Source: Chloroflexota bacterium (GTDB lineage: Bacteria > Chloroflexota > Dehalococcoidia > Lucifugimonadales > GCA-2722455). Taken from it: DNA of 64,000 nt. The notes under the pieces were generated by a model that was not told the origin of the DNA, made no database searches, and saw only the letters and a program-made list of their open reading frames with translations. The translations under genes and the position numbers were made by a program. Positions 1 through 7,891 of this stretch are shown in pieces. The DNA lies in assembly GCA_002722455.1 (NCBI GenBank), contig PBMB01000007.1, positions 62,001-126,000 of the forward strand, read 5' to 3'. Positions within the stretch are counted from its first letter, which is position 1. Each line of letters starts with the position of its first letter.

Positions 1-477
1 ATTATTGTTCCAGGTTATGGTATGGCTGTTGCTCAAGCCCAACATGCAATACGTGAACTCTCAAACATTTTGGAATCAAAAAATATTAATGTAGACTACG
101 CTATACATCCTGTTGCAGGTAGAATGCCAGGACATATGAATGTTCTTCTTGCTGATGCTGATATTCCATACGAAAAATTAAAAGAAATGGATGAAATAAA
201 TCCTCAGTTTAAAGAAACTGATGTAGTCATTATCATTGGGGCAAATGATGTAGTCAATCCTGTTGCTAATGAATCTAACGATCCATCAAACCCCATTGCT
301 GGTATGCCTATACTCGAAGTAACTGAAGCACAAGTAATAGTTGTAATAAAAAGAAGTCTTAGCCCTGGATTTGCCGGAATACCTAATCCATTATTTGCTG
401 CAGACAATACCCTTATGTTATTTGCTGATGCCAAACAAGCAGCTCTAGATCTCACTACATCGATGAAAAACTTGTAA
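1..477 (+). CDS. pntB: NAD(P) transhydrogenase subunit beta, C-terminal part (5' end outside window)
   Basis: These 158 residues are the NADP(H)-binding domain III of the proton-translocating transhydrogenase, which moves hydride from NADH to NADP+ using the proton motive force. The reading frame is open from base 1. It carries the family motifs [12 protein letters not shown] (the nucleotide-binding loop), [27 protein letters not shown] and [10 protein letters not shown], in the usual order and ending where PntB normally ends. The membrane domain and any pntA genes lie upstream, outside the window. Identification is secure; only the truncation by the window edge limits it. Confidence 0.95.
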   Translation: MIVPGYGMAVAQAQHAIRELSNILESKNINVDYAIHPVAGRMPGHMNVLLADADIPYEKLKEMDEINPQFKETDVVIIIGANDVVNPVANESNDPSNPIAGMPILEVTEAQVIVVIKRSLSPGFAGIPNPLFAADNTLMLFADAKQAALDLTTSMKNL

Positions 478-532
478 AATTATCTTAAATTAAGTGTATA
501 ATACCCTAATGTAAATATACGTAAACACACTT

Positions 533-1768
533 ATGCCTGACAGTAAACTTAAACTAATCCAAGGGAATTTACTTATCGATGGTAAGAGTACTAATCCAAT
601 AGAAAAAGGTGCAGTACTCATCAAAAATAATACTATACTAGAAATAGGTTCACCTGAAATAATCACACCAAGTGATAAAAATTCATTTGAAATATTTGAT
701 TTCTCTGATAAAACAATTCTCCCAGGATTAGTAGACTGCCATGTACATCTTAATGGATTTGGTGATGGTCGAACTGGAGATGATCTTGCTTTATTACCAG
801 ATGAAATCCTCACACTTCAATCTGCAAAAAATGCTCGTGAATCCCTCTTATCAGGAGTCACAACCGCAAGAGATTGTGGTGCCAAGAATCTAACCACATT
901 CATGCTAAGAAAAGCTATTAATCAAGGAATTACTATAGGTCCTCGTCTAATATTATCTGGACGCGCTATTGCAATTATAGGCGGACATTTAAGTTATTTT
1001 GGTGAAGAGGTAACCGGAAATGATGAATGTAGAGCTGCTGTACGACAATTAATAAAAGAAGGCTCTGATTTCATCAAAATAACAGCGACAGGAGGAAGTA
1101 CTGCTACATCCTATCCTTGGAGACCATCGTTTACAACAGAAGAAATTCGTACTATTTGTGAAGAAGCCCATAAATTTGGCAAACTTGTATCTGCACATTG
1201 TGTTTCTTCTGAAGGTATTTCTAATTCGCTAGACGGTGGAGTTGATCAAATAATTCATTGTTTGTTTAGAGAACCCGATGGTAGTCCTAAATACCGTCCT
1301 GATCTCACTCAAAAAATAATCGACAAAAATATATTCGTAAATGCAACAATACACCAAGGTCTTGAAAGTTTAAATAACTTAATCCTGTATCAAAATAATA
1401 CAAAAGAAGAAAAGAATGCTATTAAAAAACTACAGGAAGAACATTCTGTACGATTAGAACATTGTTTACGTATGAAAGATGCTGGTGTCAAATTTGTATG
1501 CGGTTCAGATGCATCTTGGCAACAATATAAACTCGGTCAATTCTATAAAGAAATTGTTGCTCATACTACTATAGGGTTGTCTCCAATAGAATCAATTATT
1601 TCTGCAACATTAGATTCAGCAATCGCATGTGGGGTTGATGATCAGGTTGGTAGTATCGAAAAAGGTAAAAAGGCTGACTTAATCATTGTAAATGGTAATC
1701 CTCTTAATAATATCGAAAACATTAAAAATGTTGATACTGTATTTTTGGACGGTATTGCAGTTAACTAA
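533..1768 (+). CDS. Amidohydrolase-superfamily metal-dependent hydrolase (imidazolonepropionase / Xaa-Pro dipeptidase-like)
   Basis: A cytoplasmic TIM-barrel hydrolase of 411 residues, full length for the family. The metal ligands are visible: HxH in DCHVHLNG (H70, H72), a candidate bridging lysine in FIKITATGG (K182), H222, H242 and the catalytic aspartate in GSDASW (D326). The C-terminal GKKADLIIVNGNPL strand is typical of amidohydrolases. The N-terminal small beta-domain (residues 1-60) is also normal. The group contains prolidase-like, organophosphate-hydrolysing and imidazolonepropionase-like enzymes, and the substrate cannot be set from sequence. It lies 55 bases after pntB and converges on the next gene with only 7 bases between stops. 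Confidence 0.85.
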   Translation: MPDSKLKLIQGNLLIDGKSTNPIEKGAVLIKNNTILEIGSPEIITPSDKNSFEIFDFSDKTILPGLVDCHVHLNGFGDGRTGDDLALLPDEILTLQSAKNARESLLSGVTTARDCGAKNLTTFMLRKAINQGITIGPRLILSGRAIAIIGGHLSYFGEEVTGNDECRAAVRQLIKEGSDFIKITATGGSTATSYPWRPSFTTEEIRTICEEAHKFGKLVSAHCVSSEGISNSLDGGVDQIIHCLFREPDGSPKYRPDLTQKIIDKNIFVNATIHQGLESLNNLILYQNNTKEEKNAIKKLQEEHSVRLEHCLRMKDAGVKFVCGSDASWQQYKLGQFYKEIVAHTTIGLSPIESIISATLDSAIACGVDDQVGSIEKGKKADLIIVNGNPLNNIENIKNVDTVFLDGIAVN

Positions 1769-1787
1769 ATAGTATTTAGGTTAACTG
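1758..1787. terminator. Bidirectional hairpin over the stop codons of two convergent genes
   Basis: CAGTTAA+CTAAAT (1758-1770) pairs with ATTTAG+TTAACTG (1774-1787), giving 13 base pairs with one bulged G at 1780 and an AGT loop. Both stop codons (TAA 1766-1768 on plus, the complement of 1776-1778 on minus) lie inside it. A short T run follows on the plus strand. It probably acts as a shared terminator for the amidohydrolase and aldo/keto reductase genes. Confidence 0.6.
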
Positions 1788-2693
1788 TTTCCAATTCTTT
1801 CCCTCATCATCAAATCGTCTGTGTAAATCTAATATCGTAGAATTAGAAATAGGTAATTCTTTTTCAATTATTTTAACATTTTCAATAAGATGCTCAGAGT
1901 TAGTCGTACCTATGATAGCAGTATCAATTTCTTCATGTCCTAATACGAACCCTATAGATAACACAAATCTGTCCTCAGGTGAATCCACAACAGGACCTAG
2001 TTTCAATAGAGTTTTAGCACGCTCAAAATATTCATTTGCATATTCACTCGGACTACTAACTGCCCCCCAAGCTGCATTAGCAATTGGTCTTTTTGCTATC
2101 AATCCTAAATTATGTTGTTTAGTATACTGAAACAATTGTTTTCTAGCTAATTGATCAGTAAGATTAAAACTAGTCTGAATAGTATCAAACACTCCGCAAT
2201 TGGCTGCCCACAATGCCACGTCATTATCACCACTACAACCAATAAACCTTGTTTTACCTTCTTTCTTAAGTTTCTCTAAGACTTCTATTGCTTCTCCTTT
2301 TTTCAAAATATCTAATAATGGAGAATGCAATTGTATAAGATCAACATAATCTGTTTGTAATCTAAGCAAACTCCGTTCAATACTTGTTTGTATCCCATCT
2401 TTGCTCCAGTTAGCATACTCATCACCACCATAATCCTCAATTAAATGTCCACATTTTGTGGCTAATATATATTCCTGTCTTCTATCTTTAACAACTTTTC
2501 CTACAATAGTTTCACTATTGTCATAACATTCAGCTGTATCAAAAAAATTAATACCTAAATCCAATGCTGTATTAAGTAATAGACCAGCTTGTTTAAGTCC
2601 ATTATCATCTAACTCTAAGCGTCCAATTTCTGCCAACCCTATACCTAATTGACTTATCTCTAAACCTGTATTTCCTAAAGTTGATTTAATCAT
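1776..2693 (-). CDS. Aldo/keto reductase family oxidoreductase
   Basis: A 305-residue NADPH-dependent carbonyl reductase-type TIM barrel. The catalytic tetrad is complete: D52 and Y57 in FDTAECYDNSE, K80 in ILATKCGH and H123 in IQLHSP. Other family marks are the N-terminal LGNTGLEISQLGIG strand and the late IIGTTNSEHLIEN cofactor-binding segment. An AAAGGAGAAAG ribosome-binding site precedes the ATG. It is 10 bases after the TIGR04076 gene and probably shares its transcript. The physiological substrate is unknown. Confidence 0.88.
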   Translation of the reverse strand: MIKSTLGNTGLEISQLGIGLAEIGRLELDDNGLKQAGLLLNTALDLGINFFDTAECYDNSETIVGKVVKDRRQEYILATKCGHLIEDYGGDEYANWSKDGIQTSIERSLLRLQTDYVDLIQLHSPLLDILKKGEAIEVLEKLKKEGKTRFIGCSGDNDVALWAANCGVFDTIQTSFNLTDQLARKQLFQYTKQHNLGLIAKRPIANAAWGAVSSPSEYANEYFERAKTLLKLGPVVDSPEDRFVLSIGFVLGHEEIDTAIIGTTNSEHLIENVKIIEKELPISNSTILDLHRRFDDEGKNWKQLT

Positions 2694-2703
2694 ACTTTCT
2701 CCT

Positions 2704-3042
2704 TTAATTTTCTATCCGTTCAAGCTTATAAGTAACTGGTCTAAATCCGTCGGTACAATTTGTCACAAAAGTTCCTTCTTTTGTTCCTAACATATTTCCA
2801 CCTCGTCCTAAGATGAAAACATATTTTTGTATATCAACCCATGGAGCATCTGGGAAATTTTCAGGCATATGAGTTCCATCACTAATAAATTCATGACCAA
2901 TATCAAACGCATGACAGCAATTTGGATTGTTTCCTGTTGATGTCTCTCTCCAATTTTCAGCACAGTCACTATATTGTTCAACTAAATCTGAATGAAATGT
3001 TTTTTTCACAACAGTTATTTTCACTTTATACGGTGCACCCAC
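2704..3042 (-). CDS. TIGR04076 family protein
   Basis: A 112-residue soluble protein matching the TIGR04076 pattern: a first strand of the KVKITVVKK type, CCHAFDIGHEF, MPENFPDAPW, a central GRGGN and the closing NCTDGFRPVTYKLERIE. The family has no established function. Its conserved cysteines (C42, C43 and the one in NCTDG) suggest metal or redox chemistry, which is inference. Translation starts at GTG behind a perfect AAGGAGG. An 11-bp hairpin sits directly before that ribosome-binding site (3055-3098). Confidence 0.75.
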   Translation of the reverse strand: MGAPYKVKITVVKKTFHSDLVEQYSDCAENWRETSTGNNPNCCHAFDIGHEFISDGTHMPENFPDAPWVDIQKYVFILGRGGNMLGTKEGTFVTNCTDGFRPVTYKLERIEN

Positions 3043-3054
3043 TTCTATCCTCCT

Positions 3055-3098
3055 TAATTGGATGATATTTACAATTTTTTAGAACATTCATCCAATTA
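3055..3098 (-). promoter_or_regulatory. 11-bp hairpin between dinB and the TIGR04076 gene
   Basis: TAATTGGATGA (3055-3065) and TCATCCAATTA (3088-3098) are perfect inverse complements with a 22-base loop. On the minus strand the second arm runs straight into the AAGGAGG of the downstream gene. It could terminate dinB transcription or act as a leader hairpin for the TIGR04076-reductase unit. No strong T tract follows, so a simple intrinsic terminator is not certain. Confidence 0.5.
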
Positions 3099-3119
3099 CA
3101 TAAAATAATAACTCAACCT

Positions 3120-4187
3120 TCAAAAACCATCAAACCTACCCTGTATAGGTACTTCCAAAACAGTTTTATCTTGGAGTCCAGACAAACCTACGCCAACAAG
3201 GCGAAATTGACGACCTGGTTCCAATTCACGTTCAACTAAAATATTTGTTGCTTCAGAAATACTTTCTACGGAATCCTGGGATTCCGAAAAAGTAATTTGC
3301 CTTGTCAATGTAGTAAAATCATTTAATCTTAGTTTAAGTTTTACTGTACGAGCCAAAAGATTTTTTTGCTGTAAATCTACCGTTATTTCTTTACTTAACC
3401 TACTTACTAAATCACGTACCGCGCTAGGATCAGCAGTATCTTCTGATAATGTTGTTTCTGTACTAACTGATTTTCTATTCTTAACTATTCCTACAGGACT
3501 ATAGTCCTGTCCTAAAGACATTTTATGCATAGCAAATCCATTTTTACCAAAATTATCAATCAACCAATCAACTGGTTTTTTTGCAAGATCACCCACCCTA
3601 TATATATGGTACTTAGCAAGAGTTGATGCAGTTTTAGGACCAACACCCCATAATTTTGAAACTTCAAGTGGAGCCAAAAAACGTTGTTCATCACCCTTTT
3701 TTACAATAATTAATCCATCTGGTTTTCCCATATCAGATGCTATTTTAGCTATACCCTTACTACTTGCCATACCAACAGAAATAGTTAACCCTACAGATTT
3801 TTTAATTTTCTTTTTTAAATCAAGAGCAATTGACTGAGGCAAAACGTCTCCTAATCTACTCACATCGAGAAATGCTTCATCTAATGATATAGGTTCTATT
3901 ACTGGAGTAATGTCTCGAAAAATTGACATAACTTCTCTCGACAATTCCTGATACCTATCAAACCTTGGAGTAATACGGATTGCTTCAGGACATAACCTCA
4001 ATGCTGTTTTCATTGGCATTGCTGAAGCCACACCACTTAATCGTGCTTCATAAGAAGCAGTTGCTACCACACCACGATCTTCTATGCATCCTCCAACAAT
4101 AACTGGATGCCCCCTCAATTCTGAATTATCTAATTGTTCAACAGAAGCAAAAAACGCATCTATGTCTGCATGTAAAATATTTGTCAT
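3120..4187 (-). CDS. dinB: DNA polymerase IV (Y-family translesion polymerase)
   Basis: A 355-residue DinB homologue of full length that copies past DNA lesions at low fidelity. The palm has the metal-binding residues D8 (ILHADIDAFFASVEQ) and D103/E104 (SLDEAFLDVS), with the ASYEAR fingers motif between them. The helix-hairpin-helix thumb (LWGVGPKTASTLAKYHI) follows, then the little-finger domain (RKSVSTETTL onward). The C-terminus (QGRFDGF) is at best a weak beta-clamp-binding motif. It lies in a minus-strand run with unrelated genes; no LexA box was recognised. Confidence 0.95.
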   Translation of the reverse strand: MTNILHADIDAFFASVEQLDNSELRGHPVIVGGCIEDRGVVATASYEARLSGVASAMPMKTALRLCPEAIRITPRFDRYQELSREVMSIFRDITPVIEPISLDEAFLDVSRLGDVLPQSIALDLKKKIKKSVGLTISVGMASSKGIAKIASDMGKPDGLIIVKKGDEQRFLAPLEVSKLWGVGPKTASTLAKYHIYRVGDLAKKPVDWLIDNFGKNGFAMHKMSLGQDYSPVGIVKNRKSVSTETTLSEDTADPSAVRDLVSRLSKEITVDLQQKNLLARTVKLKLRLNDFTTLTRQITFSESQDSVESISEATNILVERELEPGRQFRLVGVGLSGLQDKTVLEVPIQGRFDGF

Positions 4188-4208
4188 ATCTATAAATTAA
4201 AGTTTGGG

Positions 4209-4243
4209 ATTAATAGAACAAATGTACTACATTTTCTATTAAT
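4209..4243 (-). terminator. Hairpin downstream of the YhhQ-like gene
   Basis: ATTAATAGA (4209-4217) pairs with TCTATTAAT (4235-4243), and inside it AAATGT (4220-4225) pairs with ACATTT (4229-4234), with an ACT loop and a two-base bulge. The stem totals 15 pairs. It begins 30 bases after the yhhQ stop codon on the minus strand and before dinB, so it is probably a terminator or attenuator. The T tail is weak. Confidence 0.5.
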
Positions 4244-4272
4244 TTACAATAAGTTTTATGACAATTTAGTAA

Positions 4273-4896
4273 TTATATTTCCTCAATTTTTAAATTATTT
4301 TTACGAACCAAGTACACTAATCCATACACAAGAGGTGTATCCGCTATAGCAACACACATTTTAATAAGATAGGTTACCCATATCATTCCCCATAATTCAT
4401 GCCAAGCATAAACTCCAACAAAAGCAATTGTGACAAATAATACCGTATCAATAGCCTGTGAAACTAATGTTGAAGCATTATTACGTAACCACAAAAATCT
4501 ACCTTTAGTTAATTTTTTCCACATATGAAAAGCGATTACATCATGATGTTGGCTTACTAAATAAGCAATCATTGAAGCCAAAACAATCCGAGGCACAGAT
4601 CCTAAAATCTGATCATATGCTCTTTGATCTTCCCAAAAACCAGCTGCAGGTAACTGTCCTGCAATATAAAACATGGCTACCATAATTAAGCTGACCACAA
4701 AGCCCATCCAAATAATTTTCGATGTTATCTTTCTACCATATATTTCAGAAATCACATCGGATATTAAAAATGTAAAAGGATATGCCAAAATTCCTGCATC
4801 TATACCCTCTGTACCAACAGCAATGATTTTTACAGCAGTTACATTAGCAACTAAAAGTAATGCTGCAAATATCATTGATAAAGCAACTAACACCAT
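4273..4896 (-). CDS. yhhQ: Queuosine precursor transporter, YhhQ / VUT family
   Basis: A 207-residue integral membrane protein with about six hydrophobic helices. It matches the vitamin-uptake-like (DUF165) family of energy-independent preQ0/preQ1 transporters. The landmarks are ILAYPFTFLISDVISEIYGRK in the first third, SMIAYLVSQHHDVIAFHMWK in the middle and RNNASTLVSQAIDTVLFVTIAFVG near the end. These hold the conserved acidic and asparagine positions. No queuosine genes are adjacent, which is common for this transporter. The gene name follows the family; the substrate is not proven here. Confidence 0.88.
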   Translation of the reverse strand: MVLVALSMIFAALLLVANVTAVKIIAVGTEGIDAGILAYPFTFLISDVISEIYGRKITSKIIWMGFVVSLIMVAMFYIAGQLPAAGFWEDQRAYDQILGSVPRIVLASMIAYLVSQHHDVIAFHMWKKLTKGRFLWLRNNASTLVSQAIDTVLFVTIAFVGVYAWHELWGMIWVTYLIKMCVAIADTPLVYGLVYLVRKNNLKIEEI

Positions 4897-4962
4897 AATT
4901 TCTTTCCTAAACTTTTAAATCTGCGTTCATTATGTCAAGACACGATCATAGTAACCACAACA

Positions 4963-5655
4963 TTATTTAACTATCTTTATACGCCCTATCTCTGGTAATT
5001 CATGTAAGGGACTTGGATCAGGAAATGCTGCATCAGAATACCAGAGTTCACCATCTTTAATAGATAATCCATGAGGATCAGGAGCATCTTGAGAAAACTC
5101 TATCCTGTCTAATTCCTCTCCAGTATCTACATCAAATTTTGCAATAATTTTATGTAGGCGATCGGTACACCATATCCCATCTTCATCTCTTGCAAGACCG
5201 TGTAAAACATCGAGATCTACATAAAATTTTTTAATTACTGAAAAACTAAATGAATCAATTAATATAATTGCACGAGGATTAAATGATGTTATCCAAATAA
5301 AACCATCATCCCATTCAAGACCATGAATCCCACTACCATCATATGTAGGAATTCGATTAATCAATTTACCATTTTTCAAATCAAGTTGATATAAATAGGG
5401 TAGATGTGTATCTGTTGATCTAAAAGATCTTGAAGTTGTCAGACCATTAGATGCTGTCCACAAATAACCACCACCTACAGTAATACCTGAACCATTTTCT
5501 GTAGGAGTTTCAATAGTACGTAAAATAGTACCATCCTCTCCTACAACATACACATTATCAGTGTATTGATCCATCACAAATAATCCCTCCTCTGTCCACT
5601 GTAAGCCATTTGGCATTTTACATGGAGAGTTTTCAATAGGATTTAATTCAACCAT
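4963..5655 (-). CDS. Beta-propeller (SMP-30/NHL-like) protein
   Basis: A 230-residue protein made of repeated strands such as PNGLQWTEEGLFVMDQYTDNVYVV, GIHGLEWDDGFIWITSF, LHGLARDEDGIWCTD and PHGLSIKDGELWYSD. Each has the (H/N)GL...W(Y/C/I)(T/S)D pattern of gluconolactonase/NHL-type propellers or glutamine cyclotransferase-like proteins. It has no signal peptide or membrane segment, so it should be cytoplasmic. Its start is 9 bases after the 2-hydroxyacid dehydrogenase stop, so the two are co-transcribed. A lactonase role on the dehydrogenase product or substrate is conceivable but unproven. Confidence 0.65.
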   Translation of the reverse strand: MVELNPIENSPCKMPNGLQWTEEGLFVMDQYTDNVYVVGEDGTILRTIETPTENGSGITVGGGYLWTASNGLTTSRSFRSTDTHLPYLYQLDLKNGKLINRIPTYDGSGIHGLEWDDGFIWITSFNPRAIILIDSFSFSVIKKFYVDLDVLHGLARDEDGIWCTDRLHKIIAKFDVDTGEELDRIEFSQDAPDPHGLSIKDGELWYSDAAFPDPSPLHELPEIGRIKIVK

Positions 5656-5664
5656 ATTTTATTA

Positions 5665-6660
5665 TCACCAACTCCATTGATCTTCTAGTTCATTATTAAT
5701 TACGGCTCCTCTAGGCCAAAGACCATGGTATAAGTCAATTATAGATTGAGCAGACTCGATTGCTGTATCTGCTATAGAAACACTATCATTACCTGCCATA
5801 TGTGGAGAAAGTACTACATTATTTAATTCAATTAAAGGATTATCTTTTATCATCGGTTCTATCTCAAAAACATCTAACCCTGCTCCAGCAATGTCATTAT
5901 TCTTTAAAGCATTAATTAAGTCAGACTCATTGATTAATCCTCCTCTGGAAGTATTAATCAAATATGCAGTTTTTTTCATTAAAGATAATTTTTCTTTATT
6001 AATCAATCCTTTAGTCATCTCATTAAATGGACTGTTAACACTGACATAATCTGATCTTTTTAACAAAGTATCTATATCTACCAGCTCTAAAGAATTTGAT
6101 CTAACAAATTCTTCAATTGGATAAGGTTCCGTTGCGATTACTTTCATCTTCATTGCCAAAGCTCTAAGAGCAAGACTTCTGCCTATTCTTCCTAATCCAA
6201 TAATCCCCAGCGTATCTCCCCTTAAAGAGTTAGTTTTATCAGTATTCCATATACCAGAACGAATTTGTTTGTCTTTAGTTACAATCTGCTTTGCAAGTGT
6301 CATAATTAGTGCCATAGCATGCTCAGCTACACCTTCGTGATTACCGTTAGGTGTAATAGTAACTACTACATTATTTTGGGTTGCACTCTGAATATCAACT
6401 CTATCAAACCCAACTCCTAACCTTGCTATAACTCTCAAATTAGACAATTGCTTAAATATCTCTGGCGTATAATATTCTCCAGCCGCCATAGTAGCGTGTG
6501 CTTGCTGAAGTTGTCTAATTATATTATCTGGAGGTTTTAACCCCAGACCATGATCAGGAACATCAAGAAAACTCACATTAAACCCATTTTCCTTTAATAA
6601 ATCCATAGATTTTTGATAAAGATCTTGTTCTCTATTAGTACATATAAATACATTGGGCAT
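5665..6660 (-). CDS. D-isomer specific 2-hydroxyacid dehydrogenase (phosphoglycerate dehydrogenase-like)
   Basis: A 331-residue NAD-dependent dehydrogenase. The Rossmann motif GLGRIG occupies residues 155-160. The catalytic residues are R239 in NTSRGG, E268 in DVFEIEP and H287 in LSPHMAG. It lacks the ACT regulatory domain of full-length SerA, so it belongs to the short form, which covers 3-phosphoglycerate, glyoxylate/hydroxypyruvate and related substrates. The following co-transcribed beta-propeller protein argues for a catabolic sugar-acid role rather than serine synthesis, as inference. Confidence 0.85.
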   Translation of the reverse strand: MPNVFICTNREQDLYQKSMDLLKENGFNVSFLDVPDHGLGLKPPDNIIRQLQQAHATMAAGEYYTPEIFKQLSNLRVIARLGVGFDRVDIQSATQNNVVVTITPNGNHEGVAEHAMALIMTLAKQIVTKDKQIRSGIWNTDKTNSLRGDTLGIIGLGRIGRSLALRALAMKMKVIATEPYPIEEFVRSNSLELVDIDTLLKRSDYVSVNSPFNEMTKGLINKEKLSLMKKTAYLINTSRGGLINESDLINALKNNDIAGAGLDVFEIEPMIKDNPLIELNNVVLSPHMAGNDSVSIADTAIESAQSIIDLYHGLWPRGAVINNELEDQWSW

Positions 6661-6754
6661 TATTTACCTCTTTCACATGAAATATATTATTACATTAACG
6701 TATAATAACAAATAAAATTGCAATGAAACCATCTGTATAACTTGTCATTAATCT

Positions 6755-7633
6755 ATGAATGCTAAATTTAAAAATCTAATATCTACCGTGTTTCCTCTTA
6801 TTGGTATTGTAATCATTACAGTCTTAATAAATAAAGACATCCTTGAATTTTTCAATACATCGATACTATATATGTGTGTGGTAAGTATATTTGCAATACA
6901 ATGGATTTGCTTTATACCTTCATATATCTACCAAACTGAAAATTATTTTGACCTAACTGGAAGCATTACTTATGTAGGAATATCTATCACAATAATCATT
7001 CTAAACAATAATTTAGATTTTCGAACACTATTGATTGGATTACTTGTGATAATTTGGGCATTACGCTTAGGATTCTTTTTATTTTATAGAATACAAAAAA
7101 AGGGGTTTGATTCACGTTTTAAAGAAATTACCCCTGACTTTTTTAGATTATTAATGACTTGGACACTTCAAGGAGTTTGGATTTTCTTAACCTTTTCTGC
7201 AGGATTAGTAGCAATGTCTTCTACCCAAAAAACACCAATAGATATATACCTAATCGCTGGATTATTAATCTGGATTATAGGCTTTTCAATCGAAATCATT
7301 GCTGACCGTCAAAAACAAATATTTCGTTCAAATCCTGATAATAAAAATACCTTTATTACTTCTGGACTTTGGTCATGGTCAAGGCATCCAAATTACTTTG
7401 GTGAAATAATTTTATGGATAGGAATTTTCACCATATCTATCCCTGTATTATCAGGATGGCAATACCTAACATTTATATCTCCAATTTTTGTTTTCGTCCT
7501 ACTTACATATATAAGTGGGATACCATTGCTAGAAAAAGCAGCTGATGCACACTGGGGCACATCTTCTTCATATAAAATCTATAGGCAAAACACATCTATA
7601 TTAATACCCTTTCCACCCAAAAAATCAAATTGA
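6755..7633 (+). CDS. DUF1295 / steroid 5-alpha-reductase-like membrane protein
   Basis: A 292-residue polytopic membrane protein with about seven or eight hydrophobic helices. The C-terminal signature GLWSWSRHPNYFGEIILWIGIF is characteristic of DUF1295 and related to the isoprenylcysteine methyltransferase / sterol reductase fold that binds NADPH. FRLLMTWTLQGVWIFL in the middle also fits the family. Bacterial members have no firmly assigned substrate. It is transcribed divergently from the 2-hydroxyacid dehydrogenase and ends about 175 bases before tRNA-Thr. Those 175 bases hold no gene or clear element that I can see. Confidence 0.85.
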   Translation: MNAKFKNLISTVFPLIGIVIITVLINKDILEFFNTSILYMCVVSIFAIQWICFIPSYIYQTENYFDLTGSITYVGISITIIILNNNLDFRTLLIGLLVIIWALRLGFFLFYRIQKKGFDSRFKEITPDFFRLLMTWTLQGVWIFLTFSAGLVAMSSTQKTPIDIYLIAGLLIWIIGFSIEIIADRQKQIFRSNPDNKNTFITSGLWSWSRHPNYFGEIILWIGIFTISIPVLSGWQYLTFISPIFVFVLLTYISGIPLLEKAADAHWGTSSSYKIYRQNTSILIPFPPKKSN

Positions 7634-7808
7634 GCGAACCCGAGTAATAGATAATAAAGATCTTATGATTTTGCCTCGTACAAGTCGGGATTCTGAAGAC
7701 CAACATGATGCTATCTATGTAAAATTCACCGTATTCCTAATTTTCGTAACTTAGCTATCAATCTGCATGAAAGGACACTTAATACACAAACTTTGAAATG
7801 ATATAAAA

Positions 7809-7879
7809 GCCAACGATCGGATTCGAACCGATGACCTGAGCTTTACGAAAGCTCTGCTCTACCCCTGAGCTACGTTGGC
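7809..7879 (-). tRNA. tRNA-Thr (anticodon CGT)
   Basis: A complete 71-base cloverleaf on the minus strand. The acceptor stem is GCCAACG/CGTTGGC, the D arm GCTC/GAGC, the anticodon stem GAGCT/AGCTC with loop TTCGTAA (anticodon CGT, reading ACG), the variable loop AGGTC, and the T arm ATCGG/CCGAT with loop TTCGAAT. CCA is not encoded. It begins only 12 bases after the phosphoglucose isomerase stop on the same strand, so it is probably processed from that transcript. TTTT follows the 3' end. Confidence 0.95.
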
Positions 7880-7891
7880 ATAGTTTTATAG

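Noticed and set aside
7634-7808. A 29-codon ORF (ATG at 7665) or CCCGA/TCGGG hairpin between the DUF1295 gene and tRNA-Thr
   Set aside because: The ORF has no ribosome-binding site or similarity, and the stem is only five pairs with a long loop.
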